DNA of 35,920 bases from assembly GCA_019242475.1 (NCBI GenBank), contig JAFAVK010000101.1:1-35920 (forward strand), read 5' to 3'. Positions 1 through 8,657 of this stretch are shown one piece after another; position 1 is the stretch's first letter; the number at the start of each line of letters is the position of its first letter. The stretch is from Acidobacteriota bacterium (GTDB lineage Bacteria; Acidobacteriota; Blastocatellia; Pyrinomonadales; Pyrinomonadaceae). The notes beneath the pieces were generated by a model that was given only the letters and a program-made list of their open reading frames with translations, was not told where the DNA came from and made no database searches. The translations under genes and the position numbers were made by a program.

Positions 1-65
1 CGCGGCCGCCTCGCAGCCTCTGCCCAAGCAGCGTTGAAGAGCCCGCGCTCGCAAGTTTCGAAGGA

Positions 66-141
66 TTTAACCACGGAGACACGGAGGCGCGGCTTGAAGG
101 TATACCTCTTCAAGCCGCGCCTCCGTGTCTCCGTGGTTAAA
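66..141. repeat. Perfect 34-bp inverted repeat (hairpin) after receptor remnant
   Basis: Positions 66-99 are exactly the reverse complement of 108-141, leaving an 8-base loop (100-107). The arms contain the CCACGGAGACACGGAG word, which is of a kind seen dispersed between genes in many bacterial genomes. It lies two bases past the stop codon of the receptor remnant at 143-668, so a transcript from that gene would fold into a very stable stem; the outer ends are A/T-rich (TTTAA/TTAAA). It could act as a bidirectional terminator, or be a copy of a dispersed palindromic repeat. The structure is seen directly; the function is inferred. Confidence 0.9.
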
Positions 142-142
142 C

Positions 143-668
143 TTAGAACTCAAGCCGCCCGGCGAGCTGGACGACCCGCGGCGGGAACGTGGTCGTCAGG
201 TTGAAGGCGCCGGCCGTGTTGATGCTGCGGCTCTGGGTGGTGATCGCGAAATTCGTGTGGTTGAGCAGGTTGAAGGCTTCGGCGCGAAGCTGGAACCTCA
301 CCCGCTCCGTGATGCGGACGTTCTTGAAGAGCGAGGCGTCGAGGTTGAAGTAGCCCGGCCCGTCGAAGGCGTTGCGCGGCGTGTTGCCCACAGACCCCGG
401 CGCGTTGTTGAAGAAGACCTGGCCGGTGAACGGCGCGGAGAGCGGCCCGTTCGAGAGCCGCCCCGTGTTCGGGTCAATCGCGCTCGGGTTCCTTGCCGGT
501 CTGGTTGTCTTTGACGACCACCGTGGCCCCCGCGACCACGCCGCTCGCGTCAGAGACGGTGCCGACGAGGCGGCCCGTGCTCGACTGACTCAGCGGGGCG
601 AGGGCGAGCGCCGAGGCGGAGGCGGCGAGCGCCAGCGCGGCGAGAACTGCGGACAAGAATCTTCTCAT
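143..668 (-). pseudogene. Oar-like TonB-dependent receptor remnant with internal deletion and frameshift
   Basis: The 5' part (668 down to about 490) has a good ribosome site (GGGAG seven bases before the ATG), a signal peptide (MRRFLSAVLAALALAASASA) and the first strands of a carboxypeptidase-regulatory-like domain (LVGTVSDASGVVAGATVVVKD). It then meets a TGA at 474-476. In the next frame, from about 490 to 143, the sequence reads as the last ~115 residues of a large receptor barrel (SAIDPNTGRLSNG, then FDGPGYFNLDASLFKN, RAEAFNLLNHTNF) ending in the typical final phenylalanine. Intact relatives are about 850-1150 residues, so roughly 700-900 residues are missing and the two ends are joined out of frame. 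It sits 30 bases downstream of an intact receptor on the same strand. A deletion in the organism or an assembly collapse of similar paralogues could both explain it. Confidence 0.85.
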
Positions 669-698
669 GTTCGTCTCCCTGGTGTGGCCGCCTTCGAC

Positions 699-3600
699 CT
701 AAAAGATGAACTTGGCCCGCAGGACGGCGCTGCGCCCGGGGAAGTCGCCGAGGGCGTAGTTGTTGAAGGCGCTGCTCGAAACGGTGGCGAACTCGCCGTT
801 GACTTCGAGCCCGCCGTTCGGGTTGACGGCGCCGCCCGGCCCGAAGGAGGTCGCGTTGACGGTCTTCGGGCGCTGGTTGAAGAGGTCGAAGAACTCGGCG
901 CCGATTTGGAAGTTGTAGCGCTCGCCGAAGCGGAAGTTCTTGATGAAGACCGCGTCGGTGCGGCTGCCGCCGCGCGTGCGGAGCGTGTTGCGCCCGCCGT
1001 TGGCGCGCGCGCCCGGCCCGGCCTGCACGTACTGCGCGGTCGGGTCGTCGGCGACGTAGGCGACCGTCGAGTTGCTCCCGAGCGCGACCGGCTGGCCCAG
1101 GGCGTTGAGCGCCGTCACGCTCGTCCCCGTGCCGGGGCGGCCGCCCAGGTTGACGATGGCGCGGTCGCCCGCCGAGTCGAAGTTCAAATTAGAGTCGATG
1201 CCGGAGAGCGGCGAGATGGGCTGGCCCGACTGCGCCGAGAAGATCGCGTTGACCTGAAAACCCCCGAGCGCGGCGCGCAGGAATTTGTTCGCGCCCCGGT
1301 TGAAGGACGGCACGTCGTAGTTGACCGAGGCGGCGAGGCGGTGCGGCACGTCGAGCGCCGAGAGCCCGCGCTCGGCCCGCATGTTGAAGGCGTCCTGCGC
1401 GCGGCGCGGGTTGACGGTGCTGGAGTTCAGCTCGTTGGTCGAGTCGTCGATGGCCTTGCTCCAGGTGTAGGCCGTCGTGAAGGCGAGGCCGCGCGTGAAG
1501 CGGCGCGTCAGGCTCAGCGCGCCGGAGTCGTACTGCGAGTTGCCCTCGGGCTCGAACTCGGTGATGTTGCCCGCGAAGCCGTAGCGCCCGAGCGCGGGCT
1601 GGCGCTCGGCCTTGAGCTGCCCGAGCGTGGTCGTGAGCGCCGACAACTGCGCCGCCGTCGGCTGGCCGAAGAAGGTCGGGATGTTCAGGTTCGAAGGGAC
1701 GACGCCCGCGTTCAGACGAACCTGCACGGGCAGGTGGCGCCCGCGCGTGCTGAGGTAACGCAGCTCAAGCGCCATCGACGGCGAGAGTTCACGCTGGTAG
1801 GAGAGCGTCCATGCCAGCGAGTAAGGGTTCACCTGATCGGCCAGACGGTTGGCCGTCAGGGCGCGCGCCGACGCGGGCGTGTTCGCCGGCGGGAGCGTCG
1901 AGGGGAAGCCGCCGTTCTGTAGGAAGGGCCGGTTCGGGTCGAAGTTGAAGACGGCGGTGGCGAGGTTGATGTTGATCTCGGACTGAACCTGCGGCGGCGG
2001 CTCGAGCTCGGCGAGGTTCTGGAAGTTGTAGTAGTAGCTGACCGAGAAGTTCGCGCGCAGCGAACTCTGCCCCTGCGAGCCGAAGAGCAGGCGGCCGAGG
2101 CGCCCGCCGCCGGCCGGCGCATAGACCAGGCCGACGCGCGGCGCGAAGTTGTTCTTGTCCGTCTTCGGCAGGCCGAAGGTGATGACGCCCGGCACGTCGG
2201 AGACGGAGTTGAGCGCCTGAAGCTTCGAGTCGCGCGGCAGGGTCTCGTACTCGTAGCGGAGGCCGAGGTTGAGTGTGAGGTTCGGGCGCACCTTCCAGTC
2301 GTCCTGCGCGAAGCCGAAGTAGGACTTCTGATTCCCGACGAACTCGGGGTTCCCGACGCCGCGCAGGGCGACGAGCGAGGGGAAGCTGTCGCTGATTAGC
2401 TCGTCGAAGCTGCCGTAGAAGTAGTCGCCGCGCGCGCGCGGCAGGAAGAGGCTGCGCAGGATGAGGACGCGGAACTCGCCGCCGAACTTGAAGGTGTGCG
2501 GGCCGCGGAGGTAGCTCACCGTGTCGAACAACTGGTAGTTGTTATCGACCGGCGTGCCCTGCGGCAGGACGCCGAACGGCCCGATGTCGATCCCCGTCTC
2601 GACCGCGTCGAGGATGTTTGGAAATTCGGCGGCCGCGGGGTCTTTGATGACATAGTCCTGCGTGTGGCGGCGGTAGGCGAGGCGGAGGTCGTTGACGACG
2701 TTCGAGTTGAAGGTGTGCACCCACGTCGCCGAGAAGAGCTTGGCGTTGAAGAGGAGGTTGTTGTTGAACTTGGCGAGCGCGCCGCCCTGGCTGCCGCCGA
2801 CCTGCTCCTGGCTGAGCCGGTAGTCGTTGTAGCGGTAGCGGAACTGGTTGCGCGCGTCGGGCTCGTGGTCGATGTTGATCTGGAACTGCTTGGAGCCGAA
2901 CCCGTTCGGGCTGATGACCGTCACCGTCCCGAAGGGCACGCAGTTGAGGCTCGTCGCGGTCGCGCACTGCGCGTCGGTGAGCGTCGTCAGCACCGGCTTG
3001 CGGAACTCGGCGGCGGGGGCGAGGGCCGCGTTATTGCGGATGAGGTTGACGACGTAGGCGCTCGCCCCCGGCAGCCCGGCGATCTGGTCGAGCCCCCGGG
3101 AGGTCGGCGCGAAGAACTGGTAGGCGCTGCCCGTGCCCACGTTCTTCTCGCGCTCGAAGGCGCCGAAGAAGAAGAGTTTGTTCTTCAGCACGGGGCCGCC
3201 GAGCATCCCGCCGTAGCGGTTGTCACGGAAGCGCGGCGCGCGTTCCAGCTGGCCGGACTGCACCTGCTCTTCGACGGCGGTCGAGAGCGCGTTGAAGCGC
3301 TCGCTCTGGGTGTAGAGCCAGCCCGCGCCGTGGAAGTCGTTGGTGCCGGTGCGCGTGACGGTGTTGAACTGCCCGCCCGCGCCGCCCGCGCCGAACTCCG
3401 CGCTGTAGTTGTTGGCGAGCAGCGTGAACTCCTGCACCGTGTCCTGGATGACGCCGATGACGGGGATGGTCACGACGGCGTCGTTATTGTCCACGCCGTC
3501 AACCGTGAAGCTGTTGCCGCGCGGCCGCGCGCCGCCGACCGACCCGCCCGCGCCGAGGACGCCGGCCGAGCGCTCGACGACGTTGGGCGCCAGCACCGCG

Positions 3601-4067
3601 AGCTGGTTCGGGTTGTTGAAGACCGGCAGGTCGAGCACCTGGCGGTTGTCGAAGGAGGTGTTGAGCTGCGACGTGTCGGTCTGGACGAGCGCCTCGCTCG
3701 CCGCCGTGATCTGGACGCTCTCCGTCACGCCCGCGGCCTGGAGCGTCGCGTTGACCGTGGTGACCTGGTTGAGCGACACCTTAACTTCCTGCGTGGCGGG
3801 CGCGAACCCGGCGTTCTCGAAAGAGATCGTGTAGTCGCCGACGGCCACGTTCGGGAAGTGGTAGGAGCCCGCCTCGGTGGTCTGCGTCGTGAGGGTCTGC
3901 CCCTTCGCCTTGTCCGTCAGCTTGACGGTCGCGTTGGGGACGACCGCGCCCTGCGCGTCAACGACCTCGCCGTTGACGGCGCCGCCCGTCGTCTGCCCCG
4001 AAGCCGACATTGCCAAAACGCCGAGCAGCACGAGCGCGGCGGCAAAGAGCGTTCTCTTAATCCTCAT
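699..4067 (-). CDS. Oar-like TonB-dependent outer-membrane receptor (1122 aa)
   Basis: Predicted outer-membrane protein. I chose the ATG at 4067 because GAGAGG lies six bases upstream and the protein then opens with a clean signal peptide (MRIKRTLFAAALVLLGVLAM, cleavage near SASGQ); an upstream ATG at 4166 would add 33 unconvincing residues. Residues ~29-112 form a carboxypeptidase-regulatory-like beta-sandwich (VNGEVVDAQGAVVPNATVKL). A plug-like region follows (~135-240, with NSFTVDGVDNNDA and NNYSAEFGAGGAGGQFNTVTRTGTNDFHG), then a long barrel ending in LRAKFIF with terminal Phe. This layout matches the Oar family that is expanded in Acidobacteriota; substrates there are mostly unknown, with protein, peptide or glycan uptake or adhesion suggested. 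No SusD-like partner is adjacent. It may be co-transcribed with the remnant downstream. Confidence 0.93.
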   Translation of the reverse strand: MRIKRTLFAAALVLLGVLAMSASGQTTGGAVNGEVVDAQGAVVPNATVKLTDKAKGQTLTTQTTEAGSYHFPNVAVGDYTISFENAGFAPATQEVKVSLNQVTTVNATLQAAGVTESVQITAASEALVQTDTSQLNTSFDNRQVLDLPVFNNPNQLAVLAPNVVERSAGVLGAGGSVGGARPRGNSFTVDGVDNNDAVVTIPVIGVIQDTVQEFTLLANNYSAEFGAGGAGGQFNTVTRTGTNDFHGAGWLYTQSERFNALSTAVEEQVQSGQLERAPRFRDNRYGGMLGGPVLKNKLFFFGAFEREKNVGTGSAYQFFAPTSRGLDQIAGLPGASAYVVNLIRNNAALAPAAEFRKPVLTTLTDAQCATATSLNCVPFGTVTVISPNGFGSKQFQINIDHEPDARNQFRYRYNDYRLSQEQVGGSQGGALAKFNNNLLFNAKLFSATWVHTFNSNVVNDLRLAYRRHTQDYVIKDPAAAEFPNILDAVETGIDIGPFGVLPQGTPVDNNYQLFDTVSYLRGPHTFKFGGEFRVLILRSLFLPRARGDYFYGSFDELISDSFPSLVALRGVGNPEFVGNQKSYFGFAQDDWKVRPNLTLNLGLRYEYETLPRDSKLQALNSVSDVPGVITFGLPKTDKNNFAPRVGLVYAPAGGGRLGRLLFGSQGQSSLRANFSVSYYYNFQNLAELEPPPQVQSEININLATAVFNFDPNRPFLQNGGFPSTLPPANTPASARALTANRLADQVNPYSLAWTLSYQRELSPSMALELRYLSTRGRHLPVQVRLNAGVVPSNLNIPTFFGQPTAAQLSALTTTLGQLKAERQPALGRYGFAGNITEFEPEGNSQYDSGALSLTRRFTRGLAFTTAYTWSKAIDDSTNELNSSTVNPRRAQDAFNMRAERGLSALDVPHRLAASVNYDVPSFNRGANKFLRAALGGFQVNAIFSAQSGQPISPLSGIDSNLNFDSAGDRAIVNLGGRPGTGTSVTALNALGQPVALGSNSTVAYVADDPTAQYVQAGPGARANGGRNTLRTRGGSRTDAVFIKNFRFGERYNFQIGAEFFDLFNQRPKTVNATSFGPGGAVNPNGGLEVNGEFATVSSSAFNNYALGDFPGRSAVLRAKFIF

Positions 4068-4488
4068 GATTGACCTCTCAGATTTAATCTGCGTCCGTGG
4101 CCCGACGGCAGCGGTCGAGAGGGAGACATGCCCGCCGCGCGGCCAACTCGGCGGGGGAAGGGGCAACCGGTATGCCTTGAATGAGAGGCGGAGTTAAATC
4201 CTTGAGTCCGAGGCGATTGAATAAAAGGCGGAGGGGCGGGGCCGGCCGGCATCCAACTTTCCCAACCGGTACTTCTTAAATCATAACTAGTCTCGGAGAA
4301 CGGGACGCAGGTCACGCCCGCGACCCTCGCCGTTAGAGACGAGAGCCCGTTCAGGAATTTCCTGCGTCCTTGAGAACAGAGCGTGAAGACAGTGCGAGCC
4401 GGTTGAAGGCTTAACCCTGCCGTCATCTTCCGTGGGGTATAGTGACCGAATCTACAGTCCGTAAATCACAGTTCGGAGGAGCAGTCAG
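4068..4488. promoter_or_regulatory. Divergent intergenic region with paired direct repeats
   Basis: This 421-base region separates the minus-strand receptor from the plus-strand PepSY-like gene and must hold both promoters. Two repeat pairs are visible. TTGAATGAGAGGCGGAG (4177-4193) and TTGAATAAAAGGCGGAG (4217-4233) match at 15 of 17 positions and start exactly 40 bases apart. CAACCGGTA occurs at 4164-4172 and 4263-4271. A -10-like TATAGT at 4438-4443 precedes the PepSY-like gene, but I find no convincing -35 for it. I see no coding sequence here. The repeats are observed; operator function is inferred. Confidence 0.5.
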
Positions 4489-4959
4489 ATGAACATACAC
4501 GGCAAACTGCTGCCGGCGTCGTTGGCGGCCGCGTTGGCGGTGTGGTCAACCGCGCAGGGGCAGGAGAAGAAAATCAAGCGGAGTGAACTGCCGCCCGCCG
4601 TCGAGCAGACCGTCGCCAGGGAGAGCGCGGGCGCGACCATCGAAGGGTTCTCCACCGAGGTCGAAGGCGGTAGGAGGCTCTACGAGGTCGAACTCAAGAT
4701 CGACGGCCGCGGCAAAGACCTCCTGATGGACGGGCGGGGCAACGTCGTCGAGGTGGAGGAAGAAGTCGCCCTGGACTCTTTGCCGACTTCAGTTCAAGAG
4801 GGGCTGACGCGGGCGGCGGGGCGCGGGACGATCAGCCGAGTCGAGTCCCTCACGAAGCGGGGGAAGCTGGTCGCCTACGAGGCGGTGGTGAAGACCGGAG
4901 CCAAGCGGCGCGAAGTTCAGGTCGGCCCGAATGGGAAGAGGCTGGCACACCCCGAATAG
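4489..4959 (+). CDS. Exported PepSY-like domain protein (156 aa)
   Basis: Small periplasmic protein. GGAGGAG eight bases or so upstream supports the ATG, and the first ~25 residues form a signal peptide ending near AQGQ. The rest reads as two PepSY-like units (about residues 33-85 and 95-150), each with the pattern of a helix starting LPPAVEQTV or LPTSVQEGL followed by strands YEVELKIDGRGKDLLMDGRG and YEAVVKTGAKRREVQVGPNG. This matches the putative beta-lactamase-inhibitor-like PepSY family (PF11396 type), thought to bind and perhaps restrain other proteins. Only 51 bases separate it from the DUF347 membrane-protein gene on the same strand, so the pair is probably an operon. The specific partner is unknown. 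Confidence 0.85.
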   Translation: MNIHGKLLPASLAAALAVWSTAQGQEKKIKRSELPPAVEQTVARESAGATIEGFSTEVEGGRRLYEVELKIDGRGKDLLMDGRGNVVEVEEEVALDSLPTSVQEGLTRAAGRGTISRVESLTKRGKLVAYEAVVKTGAKRREVQVGPNGKRLAHPE

Positions 4960-5010
4960 TCTGACTGCGGCAACAGCTTTACCGGGGCCGTTTGGTGGAA
5001 GGAGAGTGAA

Positions 5011-5811
5011 ATGATGACGGACGGGCAAACGGATGAGGCGCGCGGGTTCGATCTGCTCAGCAAAGTCCCGCGAGTTACCCTGATGTTCTGGATCATCAAA
5101 ATCTTCGCGACGACGCTCGGCGAGACGGGCGGCGACGCGGTGACCATGACGCTCCAACTCGGCTACGCCGTCGGGAGCCTGATCTTCCTCGCCTTCTTCG
5201 CCGTCACGCTCGCCGCGCAGGTCGCGTCGAAGCGCTACCACCCGTTCGTCTACTGGGCGGTCGTCGTCGCCACCACGACCGTCGGCACGACGATGTCGGA
5301 CTACTTCGACCGCACGCTCGGCCTCGGCTACGTGAAGTCTTCGGCCATCCTCCTCTGCCTGGTTCTCGTGATTCTCTTCGTCTGGCGCCGCGTCACGGGG
5401 CGTTTGGAGTTCGAGAACATCACCGACCGGCGGGACGAGGTCTTCTACTGGCTGACGATCCTCGTGTCGAACACGCTCGGCACGGCGCTCGGCGACTTCA
5501 CGGCCGACGACCTCGGGCTCGGCTTCCAGCGTGGCGCGCTCGTCTTCGCCGGGCTCATCGCGCTCGTGGCGGCGCTGCACTACTTCACGAAGCTCTCGGA
5601 CAGCGTGCTCTTCTGGGCCGCCTACATCCTGACGCGGCCTCTGGGCGCGACGCTCGGCGACACGCTGACGAAGCCCCCCGACCAGGGCGGCCTCAACTTG
5701 AGCCGCATCACCTCCTCGCTCGTCATCGCGGCGGTCATGGTCGTCTTGATAATTCTATCGTCAAGAAGGTTGGGACGTTCCCCCGAATATTCAGACGGCG
5801 CGCCAACTTAA
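5011..5811 (+). CDS. DUF347-repeat multi-pass membrane protein (266 aa, COG4705-like)
   Basis: Integral inner-membrane protein built from four copies of one unit. The repeats carry the signature TTLGETGGD (about residues 33-41), TTVGTTMSDYFDR (~91-103), NTLGTALGDFTAD (~153-165) and RPLGATLGDTLTK (~211-223), each followed by hydrophobic helices, which is the hallmark of the DUF347 repeat family. About eight membrane segments are expected. GGAGAG lies a few bases before the ATG. The conserved acidic residue in each repeat, placed between helices, would suit a cation transporter, but that is inference. The preceding PepSY-like gene is 51 bases away and probably co-transcribed. Confidence 0.85.
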   Translation: MMTDGQTDEARGFDLLSKVPRVTLMFWIIKIFATTLGETGGDAVTMTLQLGYAVGSLIFLAFFAVTLAAQVASKRYHPFVYWAVVVATTTVGTTMSDYFDRTLGLGYVKSSAILLCLVLVILFVWRRVTGRLEFENITDRRDEVFYWLTILVSNTLGTALGDFTADDLGLGFQRGALVFAGLIALVAALHYFTKLSDSVLFWAAYILTRPLGATLGDTLTKPPDQGGLNLSRITSSLVIAAVMVVLIILSSRRLGRSPEYSDGAPT

Positions 5812-5908
5812 CCGTCTGAAACCGCGTCGCTGGAATGCTCCCTTAATACGGCTCATGTCAGATAGAGCGGATTCCACCCACCCCTTTCTAATCCTTCGGG
5901 AGTGTCGT

Positions 5909-8473
5909 GTGCGTCATTCTTTTCGTGTGGCCGGTCTGCTCATAGTGCTTGCGGCGGCCGGTGTCGCGCAAACCCCGTCTAACCGCGGCGTCCTGACCGG
6001 CGTCGTCCAAGACCAGACGGGGGCCGCCATCGTCGGCGCGAAAGTCGAGTTGAGCGGCGGAGGCGTCTCGCCGCAGTCCGTCGCCACAGACCAGTCCGGC
6101 GGCTTCAGGTTCACGCGTGTCCTGCCCGCGAAGTACCAGCTCAGCGTGAGCAGCGAAGGATTCGAGCCGGCCGCCGTCGAACTGACGGTCGGCGCACAGC
6201 CCGTCGCCCCTCTAAGCATCTCGCTCGCCGTGGCGGACGTGCATCTGGAGACGACCGTCACCGACGAGGCCGCGCCGGTCAGCACTGATTCGGGCGAGAA
6301 CAAGGACAGCGTCGCGCTGAGTGATGAGTCGCTCGGCAACCTCCCGGTCTTCGACCAGGACTACGTCGGCGCGATGTCGCGCTTCCTCGACCCGGGCAGC
6401 ACGGGGACGGGCGGCGCCTCGCTCGTCGTGGACGGGATGGAGGTCAGCAACCTCGGCGTCTCCGCCTCCGCCATCAAGGAGATCAAGGTTAATCAAGACC
6501 CTTACTCGGCGGAGTTCCAGCGGCCGGGCCGCGGGCGAATCGAGGTGACGACGAAGCCCGGTACGCCCGAGTACCACGGCGCCTTCAACTTCACCTTCCG
6601 CGACGCGCACCTCAACGCGCGAGACCCCTTCGCGCTCTCGCGCCCGCCCGAGCAGCGGCGCATCTACGAGGGCGTGCTCACCGGCCCCGTCCGGCGGAGC
6701 AAAAGAACGTCCTTCCTCCTCTCGGCGAACCGCAGCGAGGAGGACTTGCAGGCGGTCGTCTTCGCCGAAGGGCCGGGCGGGGCCATCCGCGAGAACGTCG
6801 CCGCGCCCGCGCGCACGCTGCAAGTCACGGCGCAGATCAGCCACGCCTTCAGCGACAAGAACAGCTTCTCGGTGCGCGAATCCTTCCTGCGAGAGGGCAC
6901 AGACAATCAGGGCGTCGGCGGCACGACCCTGCCCGAGGCGGGCGTCAACTACCGGAACATGGAGCAGGAGGTGACCTTCAGCCACACGCTCGTGCTCTCG
7001 CCGAAGCTGGTCAATAACTTCCGCATCCTGCTCGGCGCCGAGCGACAGTCGGCCGCGAGCGTCACCGACGCGGCGAAGGTCGTCGTGCTCGACGCCTTCA
7101 CCGGCGGCGGCGCGCAGGCCGACCTGCTGCGTACCGAGTACCACGCGAACCTCACGGAGACGCTCTCCTACTCGACGGGCAAGCACTTCCTCAAAGGCGG
7201 CGTCAACGTCCCCGACCTGAGCCGGCGCGGCCTCGACAACAACCTGAACACGTCGGGCACGTTCTACTTTTCGAGCCTGAGTGATTACCTACAGCGCCGC
7301 CCCTTCTCCTTCGTCCGGCAACAAGGCGACGGGCACGTAATCTTCTTCGAGAAGGTCATCGGGTTATTCGCGCAGGACGAGTACCACCCGCGCAAGAACC
7401 TCATGTTCACCGTCGGCCTGCGCTACGACTGGCAGAACTATTTCCGCGACCACAACAACTTCGCGCCGCGCCTCTCGTTCGCCTACTCGCCCGACAAGAG
7501 TCAGAAGACCGTCATCCGCGGCGGCGCGGGCGTCTTCTACGACCGCACGGGCGTGCGTCCCGTTCAGGACGTTCTGCTCTTCAACGGCTCACGACTCCGG
7601 CAGTACGTAATTTCAAATCCGAGCTTCCCCGACCCGCTCGGCACGGGCGGAACGCTTTCGGCGCAGCCCGTCAGCGTCACGCGGTTCGACCCAGACATCC
7701 GCACCCCCTACACGATCCAGTACAGCGCCACCGTCGAACGGCAGTTGTGGAAGCAGACGACGCTGGCCGTCGCCTACCTCGGCTTCCGCGGCGTCAGTCA
7801 ATTCCTCTCGCGCGACATCAACGCGCCGACCCCGCCCACTTATTCCGTACGCCCCATCTCGGCCTTCGGCGTGCTGCGTGAGATAGAATCGGCGGGTCGT
7901 CGCACGAGCGACTCGCTCGAAGTCACCTTCCGCGGCAACGCCACGCACTACTTCACGGGGATGGCTCAATACCGTCTCGCCGCGGCACACGACAACACCG
8001 CCGGCATCAACTACCTCCCGCCGAACACGTACGACCTCTCGGGCGAGTGGGCGCGGGCGGACTTCGACCGCCGCCAACGCTTCGAGATGCTCGGGACGAT
8101 CAACCCCGGCCGGCTCTTCAACCTCGGCGTCTCGCTCTCGCTCTACTCCGGCCTCCCCTACACGCTGACGACCGGCCTCGACGAGTTCCACACGGGGACG
8201 GCGAGCGCGCGCCCCGCGGGCGTCCCGCGCAACAGCCTGCAAGGCCCCGGCTACGCGGACGTTGACCTCCGCTGGTCGAGGGACTTCTTTCTGGTCAGGG
8301 GGAAGAAGAAGGACGAGGGCGTGAAGGCGACAGTGGCGCTCGACGCCTTCAACGTCCTCAACCGCGTCAACTACACCAGCTTCGTCGGCAACCTCAGCTC
8401 GCCCTTCTTCGGGCGCGCGGTCGCGGCCCAGCCACCGCGCAGGTTGCAGCTCTCGTTCCGTGTGAAGTTCTAG
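5909..8473 (+). CDS. Second Oar-like TonB-dependent receptor (854 aa)
   Basis: Predicted outer-membrane receptor. The GTG at 5909 is preferred: GGGAG sits six bases upstream and the product then begins with a compact signal peptide (VRHSFRVAGLLIVLAAAGVAQ); an in-frame ATG at 5855 has no ribosome site and adds 18 residues. Residues ~25-105 form a carboxypeptidase-regulatory-like domain (RGVLTGVVQDQTGAAIVGAKVEL), followed by a plug-like part (SLVVDGMEVSNL, KEIKVNQDPYSAEFQRPGRG) and a barrel ending in LQLSFRVKF. It is about 270 residues shorter than the receptor at 699-4067 and the two differ clearly, so they are not recent duplicates. The gene lies close behind the DUF347 gene (97 bases) and may share its transcript. 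Confidence 0.92.
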   Translation: MRHSFRVAGLLIVLAAAGVAQTPSNRGVLTGVVQDQTGAAIVGAKVELSGGGVSPQSVATDQSGGFRFTRVLPAKYQLSVSSEGFEPAAVELTVGAQPVAPLSISLAVADVHLETTVTDEAAPVSTDSGENKDSVALSDESLGNLPVFDQDYVGAMSRFLDPGSTGTGGASLVVDGMEVSNLGVSASAIKEIKVNQDPYSAEFQRPGRGRIEVTTKPGTPEYHGAFNFTFRDAHLNARDPFALSRPPEQRRIYEGVLTGPVRRSKRTSFLLSANRSEEDLQAVVFAEGPGGAIRENVAAPARTLQVTAQISHAFSDKNSFSVRESFLREGTDNQGVGGTTLPEAGVNYRNMEQEVTFSHTLVLSPKLVNNFRILLGAERQSAASVTDAAKVVVLDAFTGGGAQADLLRTEYHANLTETLSYSTGKHFLKGGVNVPDLSRRGLDNNLNTSGTFYFSSLSDYLQRRPFSFVRQQGDGHVIFFEKVIGLFAQDEYHPRKNLMFTVGLRYDWQNYFRDHNNFAPRLSFAYSPDKSQKTVIRGGAGVFYDRTGVRPVQDVLLFNGSRLRQYVISNPSFPDPLGTGGTLSAQPVSVTRFDPDIRTPYTIQYSATVERQLWKQTTLAVAYLGFRGVSQFLSRDINAPTPPTYSVRPISAFGVLREIESAGRRTSDSLEVTFRGNATHYFTGMAQYRLAAAHDNTAGINYLPPNTYDLSGEWARADFDRRQRFEMLGTINPGRLFNLGVSLSLYSGLPYTLTTGLDEFHTGTASARPAGVPRNSLQGPGYADVDLRWSRDFFLVRGKKKDEGVKATVALDAFNVLNRVNYTSFVGNLSSPFFGRAVAAQPPRRLQLSFRVKF

Positions 8474-8566
8474 CGGCGTAGAGGCTTAGCCCTGAAGGCG
8501 TCGTAAGTCATCCGGGGCGTCGGCCAACTCCGTCTCGCCCTGCGGCGGTCTGCGGCCTAACCCTTC

Positions 8567-8588
8567 GCCGCGGCCGACCTGCCGCGGC
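8567..8588. terminator. GC-rich hairpin in receptor/DUF218 intergenic space
   Basis: GCCGCGGC occurs at 8567-8574 and again at 8581-8588; being self-complementary, the copies can pair around a 6-base loop. It lies about 95 bases after the receptor stop. There is no T-run after it, so calling it a terminator is weak. Confidence 0.25.
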
Positions 8589-8657
8589 TGTCTCCGCCGG
8601 CCTCCGCAGGCGGCTGCGCTCAACCCTTAGGCGCTCTCGCGTGATGCCGTGTAGCCG

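Noticed and set aside
372..4073. Two very long plus-strand frames (372-1922 and 2496-4073) opposite the first Oar-like receptor and the receptor remnant
   Set aside because: The translations are Arg/Ala/Glu/Val-rich without domains or ribosome sites, and mirror a GC-biased minus-strand receptor; they are coding-bias shadows.
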